A DNA stretch of 64,000 bases from Collinsella sp. AM17-1. Its GTDB lineage: Bacteria > Actinomycetota > Coriobacteriia > Coriobacteriales > Coriobacteriaceae. The notes beneath the pieces were generated by a model, which did no database searches, was not told the DNA's origin, and worked only from the letters and a program-made list of their open reading frames with translations. Below, in pieces: positions 25,505 to 35,955 of the stretch (position 1 is its first letter; each line of letters opens with the position of its first letter). A program made the translations under genes and the position numbers. The DNA is taken from positions 256,393 to 320,392 of the forward strand of contig NZ_QRJZ01000001.1 of assembly GCF_003470665.1 (NCBI RefSeq). Direction: 5' to 3'.

Positions 25505-27508
25505 ATGTCGAAGCAAGCTGTCGTTGGAATCTTGGCGCATGTCGATGCCGGCAAGACTACGCTGGCCGAGGCCATGCTGTTCAACGCAGGTCGCATTCGC
25601 AAGCGCGGCCGTGTGGACGACGGCGACTCGCACCTGGATACCAACGCTATCGAACGCGAACGCGGCATCACGATTTTCTCGTCGCAGGCTGTGCTCGATC
25701 ATGGAGATGCCCACGTCATGCTCGTGGATGCACCCGGTCACGTGGATTTTTCGGCCGAGGCGGAGCGCACGTTGCGCGCGCTCGACTACGCGATTTTGGT
25801 TGTAGGGGCCAACGACGGCGTGCAGGGACACACCGAAACCCTGTGGCGCCTGCTTGCGCGCTATAGCATCCCGACGTTCGTCTTTATCAATAAAATCGAC
25901 TTGGAGAATCCCGGCCGCGATGTTTTGCTGGCACAACTTGGGCAGCGTCTTTCCGAGGGCTGCCTGGATGCCAACAAACTGCTGAGGGGCGGTGCCGTTT
26001 GGGAGGACGCTGCCGCGCTGGACGAGGCCGCGCTCGAGGAGTTTCTTGAGACGGGCGAGCTTTCCGTCGCAACGCTGTCGCGCATGGTTGCCGAGCGCAA
26101 GCTCTTTCCCTGCTTTGCCGGCTCGGCGCTCAAGGACCAGGGCGTGGGCGAGCTGCTGGATGGCATGTGCGCGCTGATGCATGAGAGGGCGTGGCCGCCG
26201 GAGTTCGCCGCGCGCGTCTATCGCGTCAGCCGCGGCGATCGCGGCGAGCGCTTGGCTTGGGTAAAAGTGACCGGCGGCACGCTGCATGCAAAGCAGATGA
26301 TCGAGGGGCGCTCCGGTGCCGAGGCATGGGAGCAGAAGGTCGATCAGGTGCGCATCTATAACGGCGAGAAGTACGAGCTTGCCCAGGAAGTTGCTGCTGG
26401 CGGTATCTGTGCCGTGACGGGTCTTGCGCACGTTCGCCCGGGGGACGCCTTGGGTGCGGAGCCCGGGTGCGATGCACCCGTCATTGCGCCGGTTCTCACC
26501 TATACGGTGCTGCCGGGCGATAACGATGTCCATGCGGTGTTCAAAGCGCTGACCGAGTTGGCGGACGAAGACCCCATGCTCGGCGTAAGCTGGAATACGC
26601 ATCTTGAGCAGATTCATTTGCAGTTGATGGGCGCCGTGCAGCTCGAGGTCGTGCAGCGGGTATTGGCCGATCGCTTTGGCCTTTCGATTGAGTTTGAGCC
26701 CGGCGGCATTCTCTATAAGGAGACGATCTCGCAGCCGGTCGAGGGCGTGGGTCACTTTGAACCACTGCGTCATTACGCCGAGGTGCACCTGCGCCTGGAG
26801 CCGCTGCCGGCGGGCTCGGGTGTGCAATTTGGTACCGTTGCCTCGACCGACGAGCTCGATCTGAACTGGCAGCGCCTGGCGCTCACCAACGCCATAGAGC
26901 GCGATCACCTGGGTGTGCTGACCGGTTCGCCCATCACCGATGTACGTATTACGCTCATGGGCGGCCGTGCGCATGCCAAACACACTGAGGGCGGTGATTT
27001 TCGACAGGCCACGTACCGCGCGATTCGCCAGGGTTTGATGCAGGCGCGCGAGGCCAGCGCGGCGGTGCTGTTGGAGCCGTGGTATCGCTTTGAGCTCGAG
27101 GTGCCGGGGGAGTGCGTGGGCAGGGCGCTTTCGGATGCCACGCGCATGGGTGCCGAGTACGAGCCGCCGGCAGTGATGGGTGACCGGGCGAAGCTTGTGG
27201 GTCGCGTGCCGGCATCCGAGGTGCAGGATTATGCGCTGGAGGTGGCTGCCTACACGGGCGGTCGCGGGCATCTGTACCTGGAGTTCGCCGGTTATGCGGC
27301 ATGCCATGATGCCGAGCGCGTCATCGAGGCGGCCGCCTACGAGCCCGAGGCCGATCTGCCCAACACGCCCGATTCGGTCTTTTGCGCCCACGGCGCCGGC
27401 TATACGGTCAAATGGTACGACGTACCCGCCGCGGCGCACGTAAAGATCGATCCCGCCACCTTCCGCCCCTATCGCCCCGCCGACGCGGAATTTTTCGGCC
27501 ACATGTGA
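25505..27508 (+). CDS. Tet(M/W)-like ribosomal-protection type translation GTPase
   Basis: A 667-residue EF-G-related GTPase: G1 AHVDAGKTTLAEAML (about 11-25), G2 region ERERGITIFSSQA, G3 DAPGHVDFSAEAERTLR (about 75-91), G4 NKIDLENPGRD (about 129-139), then domains II-V ending in an EF-G-like C-terminus. Its layout is that of ribosomal protection proteins such as Tet(W), which free ribosomes from tetracycline. The sequence is divergent and has chromosomal base composition like its neighbours, so a housekeeping or unknown-ligand role is possible; resistance is not shown. GGAGAG precedes the ATG at 25505. The stop codon is formed by the following palindrome. Confidence 0.85.
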   Translation: MSKQAVVGILAHVDAGKTTLAEAMLFNAGRIRKRGRVDDGDSHLDTNAIERERGITIFSSQAVLDHGDAHVMLVDAPGHVDFSAEAERTLRALDYAILVVGANDGVQGHTETLWRLLARYSIPTFVFINKIDLENPGRDVLLAQLGQRLSEGCLDANKLLRGGAVWEDAAALDEAALEEFLETGELSVATLSRMVAERKLFPCFAGSALKDQGVGELLDGMCALMHERAWPPEFAARVYRVSRGDRGERLAWVKVTGGTLHAKQMIEGRSGAEAWEQKVDQVRIYNGEKYELAQEVAAGGICAVTGLAHVRPGDALGAEPGCDAPVIAPVLTYTVLPGDNDVHAVFKALTELADEDPMLGVSWNTHLEQIHLQLMGAVQLEVVQRVLADRFGLSIEFEPGGILYKETISQPVEGVGHFEPLRHYAEVHLRLEPLPAGSGVQFGTVASTDELDLNWQRLALTNAIERDHLGVLTGSPITDVRITLMGGRAHAKHTEGGDFRQATYRAIRQGLMQAREASAAVLLEPWYRFELEVPGECVGRALSDATRMGAEYEPPAVMGDRAKLVGRVPASEVQDYALEVAAYTGGRGHLYLEFAGYAACHDAERVIEAAAYEPEADLPNTPDSVFCAHGAGYTVKWYDVPAAAHVKIDPATFRPYRPADAEFFGHM

Positions 27509-27532
27509 CAAAGGGACAGCTCCTTTGTCACA
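27504..27532. repeat. REP-like palindrome TGTGACAAAGG type, copy 1
   Basis: TGTGACAAAGGGACAG followed by CTCCTTTGTCACA. The TGA stop codon of the preceding GTPase gene (27506-27508) lies inside it. Sister copies at 28721, 31271 and 35231. Confidence 0.8.
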
Positions 27533-27540
27533 TTCAGTTG

Positions 27541-27570
27541 GTATAACTCGGTATAAGTTGGTATAACTAT
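27541..27570 (+). promoter_or_regulatory. Three direct repeats of GTATAA at 10-base spacing upstream of the AAA gene
   Basis: GTATAA occurs at 27541, 27551 and 27561, exactly one helical turn apart, inside the context TTGGTATAACTCGG. A diverged copy occurs at about 35136-35163 without an AAA gene. Candidate operator or promoter for the gene starting at 27602. Confidence 0.5.
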
Positions 27571-27601
27571 TGCTAGCCTTTGCCAATCCGAGGAGGCCGA
27601 T

Positions 27602-28720
27602 GTGAATCCAAATCCCTTTAAGCCAACGGCTGGTAAGCGGCCTCCGATACTCATCGGTCGCGAGTCGGTCATCGAAGATTTTGGGGAAGGGCTCGATAAC
27701 GGCGCCGGAGCGCCGGGCAGGCTCATGCTCATTACGGGAAACCGCGGCTGTGGCAAAACAGTTCTCCTGCGGGAGCTGCAGCGTCTCGCCAGTGAGCGCG
27801 GATGGGCGGTTGTCTCCGATTCCGCTTCGCTTGGCCTGTGCGACCGCTTGGCCGACGCACTCCGCTCGAATAAGCCCGTTGTGACGTCAATGGAGTTTGG
27901 CCCATCGTTTGGACGGATGTCGGTTGAGGCGGCGCGGGCAAAAGGCGAGACGTTGCGAGGGCTGGTCAACGAACGTCTCAAGAAGCTCGGTCCAGGTAAG
28001 GGCATCCTGTTTGCGATTGACGAGGCTCAATCTGCGTCTATCGAGGAACTGGCGGCTCTCGCCGTTCTCTATCAGCAGGTGCTGGGAGACCAGGACGCCA
28101 CGGGCTTGCCCGATAACGAGCAACGCGGTCTTGCGCTGGTCTTTGCCGGCTTGCCCAGCATGGTTGACGATCTGCTCGAAGAGCCGAGCGTGACGTTTTT
28201 GCGGCGCGCCCAGCAGCGTACGTTGGGGGCGATTTCTTTGCCCCAGGTGCGCGATTCATATATCCAGACGGTCGAATGTGCTGGTCTTTGCATTGATGCG
28301 GGGACGGCGGACCTTGCGGCGCACAAGAGCATGGGACATCCCTATATGGTTCAGCTGGTGGGATATTACATGTGGCGGTCTGCTGTCCGGCGTGGCTCGC
28401 AGGTCATTGAAGGGTGCGATGTCGAGGTTGGTCATGCGGATGCCGTCTCTGAGTTCTACGAAGCGGTTGACGCGCCTCTGTATTACGGGCTGCGCAGCCC
28501 GCAGCGCCTCTTTATCGAGGCCATGGCGGTTGACGAGGGCAAGCCGACGCGTATGGCGGATATCATTGAGCGCTGCGACCGCACCCAGAGCTGGGCGAGC
28601 AAATACCGCGCAAGCCTGATTCGCGAGCGCGTCATCGAGGCCGCCGGATACGGCCTCGTCCGTTTTACCGTGCCCATGCTGGGCGAGTACATTCGAGATC
28701 GCATTTTATGGCACGAGTGA
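27602..28720 (+). CDS. AAA-type ATPase with C-terminal winged helix
   Basis: A 372-residue ATPase: Walker A GNRGCGKTVLL (about 46-56), Walker B GILFAIDEAQSAS (about 137-149), sensor-like LVFAGLPSM (about 179-187), and a C-terminal winged-helix region (SPQRLFIEAMAVDEGKPTRMADIIERC, about 300-325). It resembles the archaeal-type / Orc1-like ATP-binding proteins that are common as single genes in Coriobacteriia and bifidobacteria. Their role is not established. GTG start with GAGGAGG 6 bases upstream. The gene is bracketed by copies of the same 29-base palindrome (27504 and 28721) and has phased GTATAA repeats upstream, suggesting a self-contained cassette. Confidence 0.82.
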   Translation: MNPNPFKPTAGKRPPILIGRESVIEDFGEGLDNGAGAPGRLMLITGNRGCGKTVLLRELQRLASERGWAVVSDSASLGLCDRLADALRSNKPVVTSMEFGPSFGRMSVEAARAKGETLRGLVNERLKKLGPGKGILFAIDEAQSASIEELAALAVLYQQVLGDQDATGLPDNEQRGLALVFAGLPSMVDDLLEEPSVTFLRRAQQRTLGAISLPQVRDSYIQTVECAGLCIDAGTADLAAHKSMGHPYMVQLVGYYMWRSAVRRGSQVIEGCDVEVGHADAVSEFYEAVDAPLYYGLRSPQRLFIEAMAVDEGKPTRMADIIERCDRTQSWASKYRASLIRERVIEAAGYGLVRFTVPMLGEYIRDRILWHE

Positions 28721-28749
28721 TGTGACAAAGGGACTGTCCCTTTGTCACA
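28721..28749. repeat. REP-like palindrome TGTGACAAAGG type, copy 2
   Basis: TGTGACAAAGGGACTGTCCC followed by TTTGTCACA, directly after the TGA of the AAA gene and 24 bases before the UvrA-like ATG. Same sequence as copy 3. Confidence 0.85.
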
Positions 28750-28772
28750 TTCGATTAACAGGAAGGGGAGCG

Positions 28773-31265
<2,493 letters not shown>

Positions 31266-31270
31266 CCGAA

Positions 31271-31299
31271 TGTGACAAAGGGACTGTCCCTTTGTCACA
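31271..31299. repeat. REP-like palindrome TGTGACAAAGG type, copy 3
   Basis: Identical to copy 2 at 28721; starts 5 bases after the stop codon of the UvrA-like gene. Confidence 0.85.
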
Positions 31300-31342
31300 T
31301 TCCCGTTAAAGCCAGCATCTGTCGGCATGGCGCTTGAACAGT

Positions 31343-31383
31343 TTTCGCGTGAGGGTCAAAATGGCCTCAACCCATTCGCGAAA
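31343..31383. repeat. Palindromic site upstream of the serine recombinase
   Basis: TTTCGCGTGAGG (31343-31354) mirrors CCTCA (31365-31369) and CGCGAAA (31377-31383): outer arms of 7 and inner arms of 5 bases. It lies 72 bases before the recombinase ATG and could be a resolution/inversion site or an operator. Confidence 0.45.
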
Positions 31384-31454
31384 TTTGCACGCCCTATAGT
31401 GAGTGGGCTCTCGCTTGAGCTGATGCTGCCAAGAGGCAGCCGATAGGGGCAATT

Positions 31455-32090
31455 ATGGACAATCGAATCTTTGGGTATGCGCGTGTCTCTTCCGCAGACC
31501 AGAACCTGGGCCGCCAATTAGACGCGCTGGCAAGGTTTCCCGTGCAACGGAGCCAGATTTATGCTGACAAGGCAAGCGGTAAGGACTTTAAGCGTCCCCA
31601 GTACCAGCGTCTTCTTCGCAGGCTGCGCGAAGGCGACGTTCTCGTGATCAAAAGTATCGATCGTTTGGGCCGCAATTATCGTGAAGTCCTCGATGAGTGG
31701 CGACGCATCACGGTGGATAGGAATGCTGCCATCGTGGTGCTTGATATGCCATTGCTCGATACGCGCGAGCAGCCTGATGGCATTACGGGAACGTTCATGG
31801 CGGATCTGGTTCTTCAAATCTTGAGCTATGTGGCGCAGCTAGAGCGCGAAAACATCAAGCAACGCCAGGCGGAGGGCATCGCGTCGGCGCGTTTGCGTGG
31901 CGTGAAATTTGGAAGGCCGGCATTCGAACGCCCAGATAGCTATCGCGATGTCATCAAATTATTCGAAGGGGGAGAGGTTACGAGGCGAGAGGCTGCTGCG
32001 CTTTTGAACGTCAGCGTCTCGACGTTCGATCGTTGGAGACGGGCGGACGCGACCAGTTTTGACCGTTTGTCGTCTGCTCGTCCTCTTTAG
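31455..32090 (+). CDS. Serine recombinase (resolvase/invertase family)
   Basis: A 211-residue small serine recombinase: catalytic domain with FGYARVSSADQNLGRQ (nucleophile Ser near residue 12), YADKASGKDFKRPQYQRLL, DVLVIKSIDRLGRNYREVL (about 60-79), and an E-helix, followed by a C-terminal HTH (GGEVTRREAAALLNVSVSTFDRWRR, about 173-197). It cuts and rejoins DNA at paired sites. Gene position at the left border of a lower-GC block suggests a mobile-element relic or an inversion switch; the target site was not identified beyond the palindrome upstream. No invertible repeat pair was recognised. Confidence 0.9.
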   Translation: MDNRIFGYARVSSADQNLGRQLDALARFPVQRSQIYADKASGKDFKRPQYQRLLRRLREGDVLVIKSIDRLGRNYREVLDEWRRITVDRNAAIVVLDMPLLDTREQPDGITGTFMADLVLQILSYVAQLERENIKQRQAEGIASARLRGVKFGRPAFERPDSYRDVIKLFEGGEVTRREAAALLNVSVSTFDRWRRADATSFDRLSSARPL

Positions 32091-32182
32091 CTAGACGAAT
32101 TGGGAACGCGGTGGCACTATTTGGTTCAAGGGCGTGAACTGGATAAACATCGAGGGAAGGAGTGGGCTCTGTGTAATTAACT

Positions 32183-32215
32183 CCCCTCGTCAAAATGTCT
32201 GCTTTTTGACGAGGG
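32183..32215. terminator. Hairpin between recombinase and lipoprotein genes
   Basis: CCCTCGTCAAAA pairs with TTTTTGACGAGGG around a short loop. The following bases CTATATATCG are not a clean T-run, so it may be a terminator or a leader hairpin for the lipoprotein gene. Confidence 0.5.
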
Positions 32216-32255
32216 CTATATATCGTGTTTTGTTTTGTATTTAAAGGAGGACGAA

Positions 32256-33068
32256 ATGAAAAGGCGTTATGGAATGGCTCTGGTGACCGCGCTATTTGCG
32301 ATGGTGTTTTGTGGGGCGCTTCTGCTGAGCGGCTGTTCGCAGTCTGAGAAGAAAAATGATGAACCTGATTATGCCGATGACCGTGCAATGGCTGTGATTG
32401 CTCAAGGTTATCAAAAGCGGTCGGATTATATCGAATCGCTTGGAGAGGATGCTGATCTAAGCTCGAATAAAGTGCGAAAAGAGATAATTAAAACCGAGAT
32501 CGATAACGACAAAGAACTCAAAAAGGCGCCTTTTAAAGACGCTAAGATGCAGGAAGATGTCATCGCCTATCTCAACCTGCTTGACAATCAGCTTGATGTT
32601 ACCAAGAAGTATGCGGAATCTGATCCTAAGTACTACGAGGAATGGGAAAAGGCCTACGATGCACGATCCGCACAGCTTAAGAAACTGGTCGATCGATATG
32701 ACTTAACAGTCGATGACGAGTATCAAGATGAGTTTGACGAGCTAATTAAGAACGGTAGGACCGTAGAGGAGAAGACGCATAACGATGAGGTTATCAACGG
32801 TTTGCTCTCATCGGCGAGTTTTGAGAAAAGTGATGATGGCTACGGTCTCTATACGTACACCGCAATCGTCGAAAATACCTCTGACATATCGTTCGAAAAC
32901 GTTTATCTAAACGTTGCCCTTTACGATGCCGATGGTGTGAGGGCGGAAGAATGCTACGCAGATACATCTGCCTGGGCGCCTGGCGAGAAGGTGAAGTTTG
33001 AGGTAATGAGCGAGGTTGACGCCTCGAGGCTTGCGCCGACGGTGTCGGGTTACAGCGTCAAGGAATAG
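32256..33068 (+). CDS. Lipoprotein with C-terminal FxLYD-like domain
   Basis: A 270-residue secreted lipoprotein: signal peptide with lipobox LLSGC (cysteine near residue 26), a long charged helical middle (about 35-180, rich in Lys, Asp and Glu), and a C-terminal beta domain (YTYTAIVENTSDISFENVYLNVALYDADG, about 200-228) typical of FxLYD domains found on Gram-positive surface proteins. AAAGGAGG precedes the ATG. Codons are more AT-rich than in neighbouring housekeeping genes, as expected for an accessory block. The function is unknown. Confidence 0.8.
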   Translation: MKRRYGMALVTALFAMVFCGALLLSGCSQSEKKNDEPDYADDRAMAVIAQGYQKRSDYIESLGEDADLSSNKVRKEIIKTEIDNDKELKKAPFKDAKMQEDVIAYLNLLDNQLDVTKKYAESDPKYYEEWEKAYDARSAQLKKLVDRYDLTVDDEYQDEFDELIKNGRTVEEKTHNDEVINGLLSSASFEKSDDGYGLYTYTAIVENTSDISFENVYLNVALYDADGVRAEECYADTSAWAPGEKVKFEVMSEVDASRLAPTVSGYSVKE

Positions 33069-33086
33069 TTCGCGGGAATTGAAAAG

Positions 33087-33124
33087 AAAGCGCGGCCGTT
33101 TTCTTTGAACGGTCGCGCTTTGCA
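33087..33124 (+). terminator. Terminator after the lipoprotein gene
   Basis: AAAGCGCGGCCGTT pairs with AACGGTCGCGCTTT (one G-T pair) around a 7-base loop. Followed by GCATT, so the T-run is inside the stem. Confidence 0.7.
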
Positions 33125-33212
33125 TTGAGCCGTTGACGGAATGATTCGTGCCATCATGCTCGCGCTGGAAGATGATGGGAACGTCGGGGCAATAAAGGAA
33201 AGGTGAAACAGG

Positions 33213-33857
33213 ATGGCAAAAACAAAATTTCTTACAACGATACCGCAAAAGGTTGCCTTTGGCGGGTTAGTCGTTGTTACGGTTCTAGCGGTTGCCTGGG
33301 GTATCTGGATGTCATTGACGCGTAATCCTACAACGATCAGCGATGATTCGATTCGCGAGGAGATCACGCCAGTCGTTAAGCTCGTGACGTACGAGTACAA
33401 CTTCACCCAGCTGCTTTCAATTGATGAGGCGGGCAATCCGCTTGGGTGGGAAAACCCCTTTACGTCTAAGCGATATGTCGCAACGATTGACGGCAAAGCT
33501 GACATCGGGATCGATGCCGATAAGATGAAGGTTACAATCGTACGGGCTAATATGGCCGATAAGAATTCAGAGGTCAAGAGCGTAAAGGTTATACTGCCTC
33601 ACTCGGAGATCGCCTCGTTCTCGACAGACCCCAATACGCTTAAGAAATATGTTGAGGACAATGGCTTTCTTAACTGGAATCAAGTAAGCACGGATGATCT
33701 AAACACGTTATTGAAACAGGCAAAGAAAGAGCAGACCAAGAAGGTCAAGGAAAGCAATATGCTCCAAGAATCTGATGATAGAGCCTGCGCCCTTATCGAA
33801 AAACAGGTCAAAGCCTTATGCGGCGATGACGTCAATGTTGACGTTGCGTTTGAGTAG
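33213..33857 (+). CDS. Membrane-anchored DUF4230-like protein
   Basis: A 214-residue protein with one N-terminal membrane helix (VAFGGLVVVTVLAVAWGIWM, about 13-32) and an extracellular domain with the features of DUF4230: VVKLVTYEYNFTQLLS near residue 55, ATIDGKADIGIDADKMKV near 92, and a charged helical end (LLKQAKKEQTKKVKESN). The family has no known function. AAAGGTGAAACAGG precedes the ATG. It is followed by a 43-codon gene and a 353-codon gene at spacings of 11 and 9 bases, so the three form one likely operon. Confidence 0.78.
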   Translation: MAKTKFLTTIPQKVAFGGLVVVTVLAVAWGIWMSLTRNPTTISDDSIREEITPVVKLVTYEYNFTQLLSIDEAGNPLGWENPFTSKRYVATIDGKADIGIDADKMKVTIVRANMADKNSEVKSVKVILPHSEIASFSTDPNTLKKYVEDNGFLNWNQVSTDDLNTLLKQAKKEQTKKVKESNMLQESDDRACALIEKQVKALCGDDVNVDVAFE

Positions 33858-33868
33858 GGGTGAATAGC

Positions 33869-34000
33869 ATGTTGGATAAACGGCAACAGATCGCTGGGGC
33901 CGGCTCGCTTCTGATCGGGCACTACACCACCTTTCTCGACACTACCTTCAACTCGGCATTTGGCGATGAATATACGGTTGATTTCGACTATCGGAAATAG
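33869..34000 (+). CDS. 43-residue peptide in the DUF4230 operon
   Basis: The frame MLDKRQQIAGAGSLLIGHYT...DYRK has GGGGTGA 5 bases before its ATG, and its stop lies 9 bases before the next ATG with GGAGGT between, so it fits exactly in an operon. Its short hydrophobic middle (AGAGSLLIGHY) is too short for a certain membrane helix. No family recognised. Confidence 0.6.
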   Translation: MLDKRQQIAGAGSLLIGHYTTFLDTTFNSAFGDEYTVDFDYRK

Positions 34001-34009
34001 GAGGTCACA

Positions 34010-35071
34010 ATGGAGGATAAAGACGATCTGGCTGTTGTCGAAAGGGAGGAGCCGCCGCGACATAAGCAGAGTTTTGATATCCGTAAGGCCGCTGCCGGGT
34101 TGGTTGATGGCGCCGGAAGCGCGATGGCGGGCGCGGTTGCAACCGTACAGAAAGTTGCCGATGGTGCAATGCGTGCTGCAACTCCGCTGGTCGATGACGC
34201 CTTGGCAGCTATTGCTGATGCGGCCGATGGTGCGGCAGGTACTGCTGCGGATATCGGTGACGCGGTCAACGATTGGGCATACCAGCAGCAGCTTAATAGA
34301 TACAGGCCGGTAACCAAGGAGACCTATCAGAGTCCTTCATTCCATTTGCCGAACATGATTCGAATTGTTGACGGAAATGAGCGCCGGGGCATCGACGCCT
34401 GTAGAGATGCTATTGGTTGGCTGGATACTGTTAAGGGCACGCAGATTTTCAATCTGTACCGCGAGGCAATCGGGGATAGCGAATTGTCTTTCTATCCTAA
34501 ACCATCTCTTTACTCCACATATTACATAGATGCTTTTGATCGGTCTCGCTTTGTTGACCTTGACTCTTATTTTGCAACCATGCAACAAGACAAGATGGCC
34601 GAGTTGAGACGGATTGCGTTCATGCTTGGCGCGAAGCGCTGCAAGCTGGAGGTGACGGAGTACGAGGAAACTCGGCGAGGCCGCCAGGTTAAGGGAAATG
34701 CCAAGGCGGGAAAGAAGGGCTCGGTTCGAATCGACGGTTCCTTGAGCGATTCAACGAGAAGCGAGAAGAAAATTCTGTTTACACAGGAATTTGAGGGCGA
34801 CATGGTTCCACAGCGCCCTGAGCTCCATTGGTATGCCCATGACTCAGATGTTCTCTTGTTAATTGAGACGAGATGTGGTGGAGAGGATAAAAACAAGGCG
34901 AAGAGCTATCGGGTCGAATTGAAAAGTGAAACGACCATGACCATGTCTGTATCACTTGCTATGGCTATCGACGAGGCATGCAGCAAACTGAACATAAGGG
35001 CGAATTCGAGCCTGACAAGCCAAGCTAAGCGAGAACTCCGGCAATCGTTTGTATTTGAAGTTGAATTCTGA
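34010..35071 (+). CDS. Unrecognised 353-residue protein, third gene of the DUF4230 operon
   Basis: No family recognised. The N-terminal quarter (residues about 20-95) is an Ala/Gly/Asp-rich stretch of likely amphipathic helices (repeats such as ADGAAGTAADIGDA). The middle and C-terminal part (100-353) is mixed alpha/beta, with a basic patch (RRGRQVKGNAKAGKKG near 225-240) and an end FVFEVEF. GGAGGT precedes the ATG by 4 bases. Base composition is more AT-rich than surrounding core genes. A possible partner of the DUF4230 protein and the 43-residue peptide; nothing catalytic is visible. Gene reality is supported by ribosome site, length and codon use. Confidence 0.7.
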   Translation: MEDKDDLAVVEREEPPRHKQSFDIRKAAAGLVDGAGSAMAGAVATVQKVADGAMRAATPLVDDALAAIADAADGAAGTAADIGDAVNDWAYQQQLNRYRPVTKETYQSPSFHLPNMIRIVDGNERRGIDACRDAIGWLDTVKGTQIFNLYREAIGDSELSFYPKPSLYSTYYIDAFDRSRFVDLDSYFATMQQDKMAELRRIAFMLGAKRCKLEVTEYEETRRGRQVKGNAKAGKKGSVRIDGSLSDSTRSEKKILFTQEFEGDMVPQRPELHWYAHDSDVLLLIETRCGGEDKNKAKSYRVELKSETTMTMSVSLAMAIDEACSKLNIRANSSLTSQAKRELRQSFVFEVEF

Positions 35072-35135
35072 TGTGTGGGGACCATTTGCTGCGGGGTTCC
35101 TGTCCTTTACGGGGTGGAAGCATAGAAACCCATAC

Positions 35136-35163
35136 GGTGCAACTCAGTAAAAGTTAGTAATAT
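35136..35163 (+). repeat. Diverged copy of the phased repeat found upstream of the AAA gene
   Basis: GTGCAACTCAGTAAAAGTTA followed by GTAATAT parallels GTATAACTCGGTATAAGTTG plus GTATAACT at 27541-27568, with the same 10-base spacing of GTA/GTR units. No AAA gene follows; the region leads into a palindrome and trmL. Confidence 0.4.
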
Positions 35164-35230
35164 ACTGGCATCTTTTCTAGTTAAAAGCGTTTAAAACCGG
35201 TTAATTCCATTTAAATCAGTAGGTGCAATA

Positions 35231-35259
35231 TGTGACAAAGGGACAGTCCCTTTGTCACA
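35231..35259. repeat. REP-like palindrome TGTGACAAAGG type, copy 4
   Basis: TGTGACAAAGGGACAGTCCC followed by TTTGTCACA. The stop codon of trmL (35255-35257 on the minus strand) lies inside this palindrome. Confidence 0.85.
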
Positions 35260-35854
35260 TTCCAGGAAAGCCTGTCTGGCGCAGGGCCTCGTAGAGGACG
35301 ATGGCGGCGCTGTTGGAGAGGTTGAGTGCGCTGATGCGGTAGTCGTCCGGGTTGACGAAGTTGCCGCAGATATCCTGTTGAAGGATGGCCTCATGGCTGT
35401 CCTCGGTATGCCCGAGCGATTCCTCGTGGGCTTCCCAGGCCTCGGCATTATCGAGCGAATCACAATCGCGCAGCATGGGGATGCGCTCGCAGCGCTCGGG
35501 CGCCGCGGCAAGCAGCGGCTCGGGAACGCCCGAGCTCTCGCTGCCAAAGACCAAGTAGTCGCCGTCGCGGTAGGTGCTTTGCGCATAGGTGCGGCGTGCC
35601 TTTTTGGTCAGCAGATGTAGGCGCTCGTCGGCGGGGGAGAGGTCGTTGCGCGCAAGAAAATCCTCCCAGCCGGCATAGGTCGTCACATCCAAGTTTTGCC
35701 AGTAGCCCAGGCCGGCGCGACGTACCGTCTTGTCGTCGAGCGAAAAGCCCAGTGGCTCCACCAGATGCAGGCGGGCGCCGGTAACCACGCAGGTGCGGCC
35801 GATATTGCCCGTATTGGCCGGAATCTCGGGTGCATACAGCACAATGTTGAACAT
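35255..35854 (-). CDS. trmL: tRNA (cytidine/uridine(34)-2'-O)-methyltransferase TrmL
   Basis: A 199-residue SPOUT-fold enzyme starting MFNIVLYAPEIPANTGNIGRT with the family motifs RRAGLGYW (about 46-53), LVFGSESSGVPEPLL (about 98-112) and the knot-forming end SALNLSNSAAIVLYEALRQ (about 175-193). TrmL methylates the wobble ribose of tRNA-Leu isoacceptors. It is somewhat longer than E. coli TrmL (157) because of an acidic insert near residues 125-165 (EAWEAHEESLGHTEDSHEAIL). AAGGAG lies 5 bases before the ATG at 35854. Its stop codon lies in a REP-like palindrome. Confidence 0.92.
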   Translation of the reverse strand: MFNIVLYAPEIPANTGNIGRTCVVTGARLHLVEPLGFSLDDKTVRRAGLGYWQNLDVTTYAGWEDFLARNDLSPADERLHLLTKKARRTYAQSTYRDGDYLVFGSESSGVPEPLLAAAPERCERIPMLRDCDSLDNAEAWEAHEESLGHTEDSHEAILQQDICGNFVNPDDYRISALNLSNSAAIVLYEALRQTGFPGM

Positions 35855-35877
35855 GAATCTCCTTGGCTCAGAACGAA

Positions 35878-35916
35878 AAACCACCACGAAGGGGACAGGC
35901 ACCTTCGTGGTGGTTT
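35878..35916. repeat. REP-like hairpin with GGGACAGG core between trmL and cobW
   Basis: AAACCACCACGAAGG (35878-35892) and its perfect 15-base inverse at 35902-35916 enclose GGACAGGCA, giving the core GGGGACAGGCACC. It lies 24 bases upstream of trmL and just after the 3' end of the cobW-like gene. Confidence 0.75.
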
Positions 35917-35955
35917 GGCGGTTACGTAGGCAGAAAAATGCCCGCTTGGATAAAC

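Noticed and set aside
25322..27586. 754-codon minus-strand frame opposite the Tet-like GTPase
   Set aside because: No motif, unusual His/Arg/Leu content; shadow of the GTPase gene.
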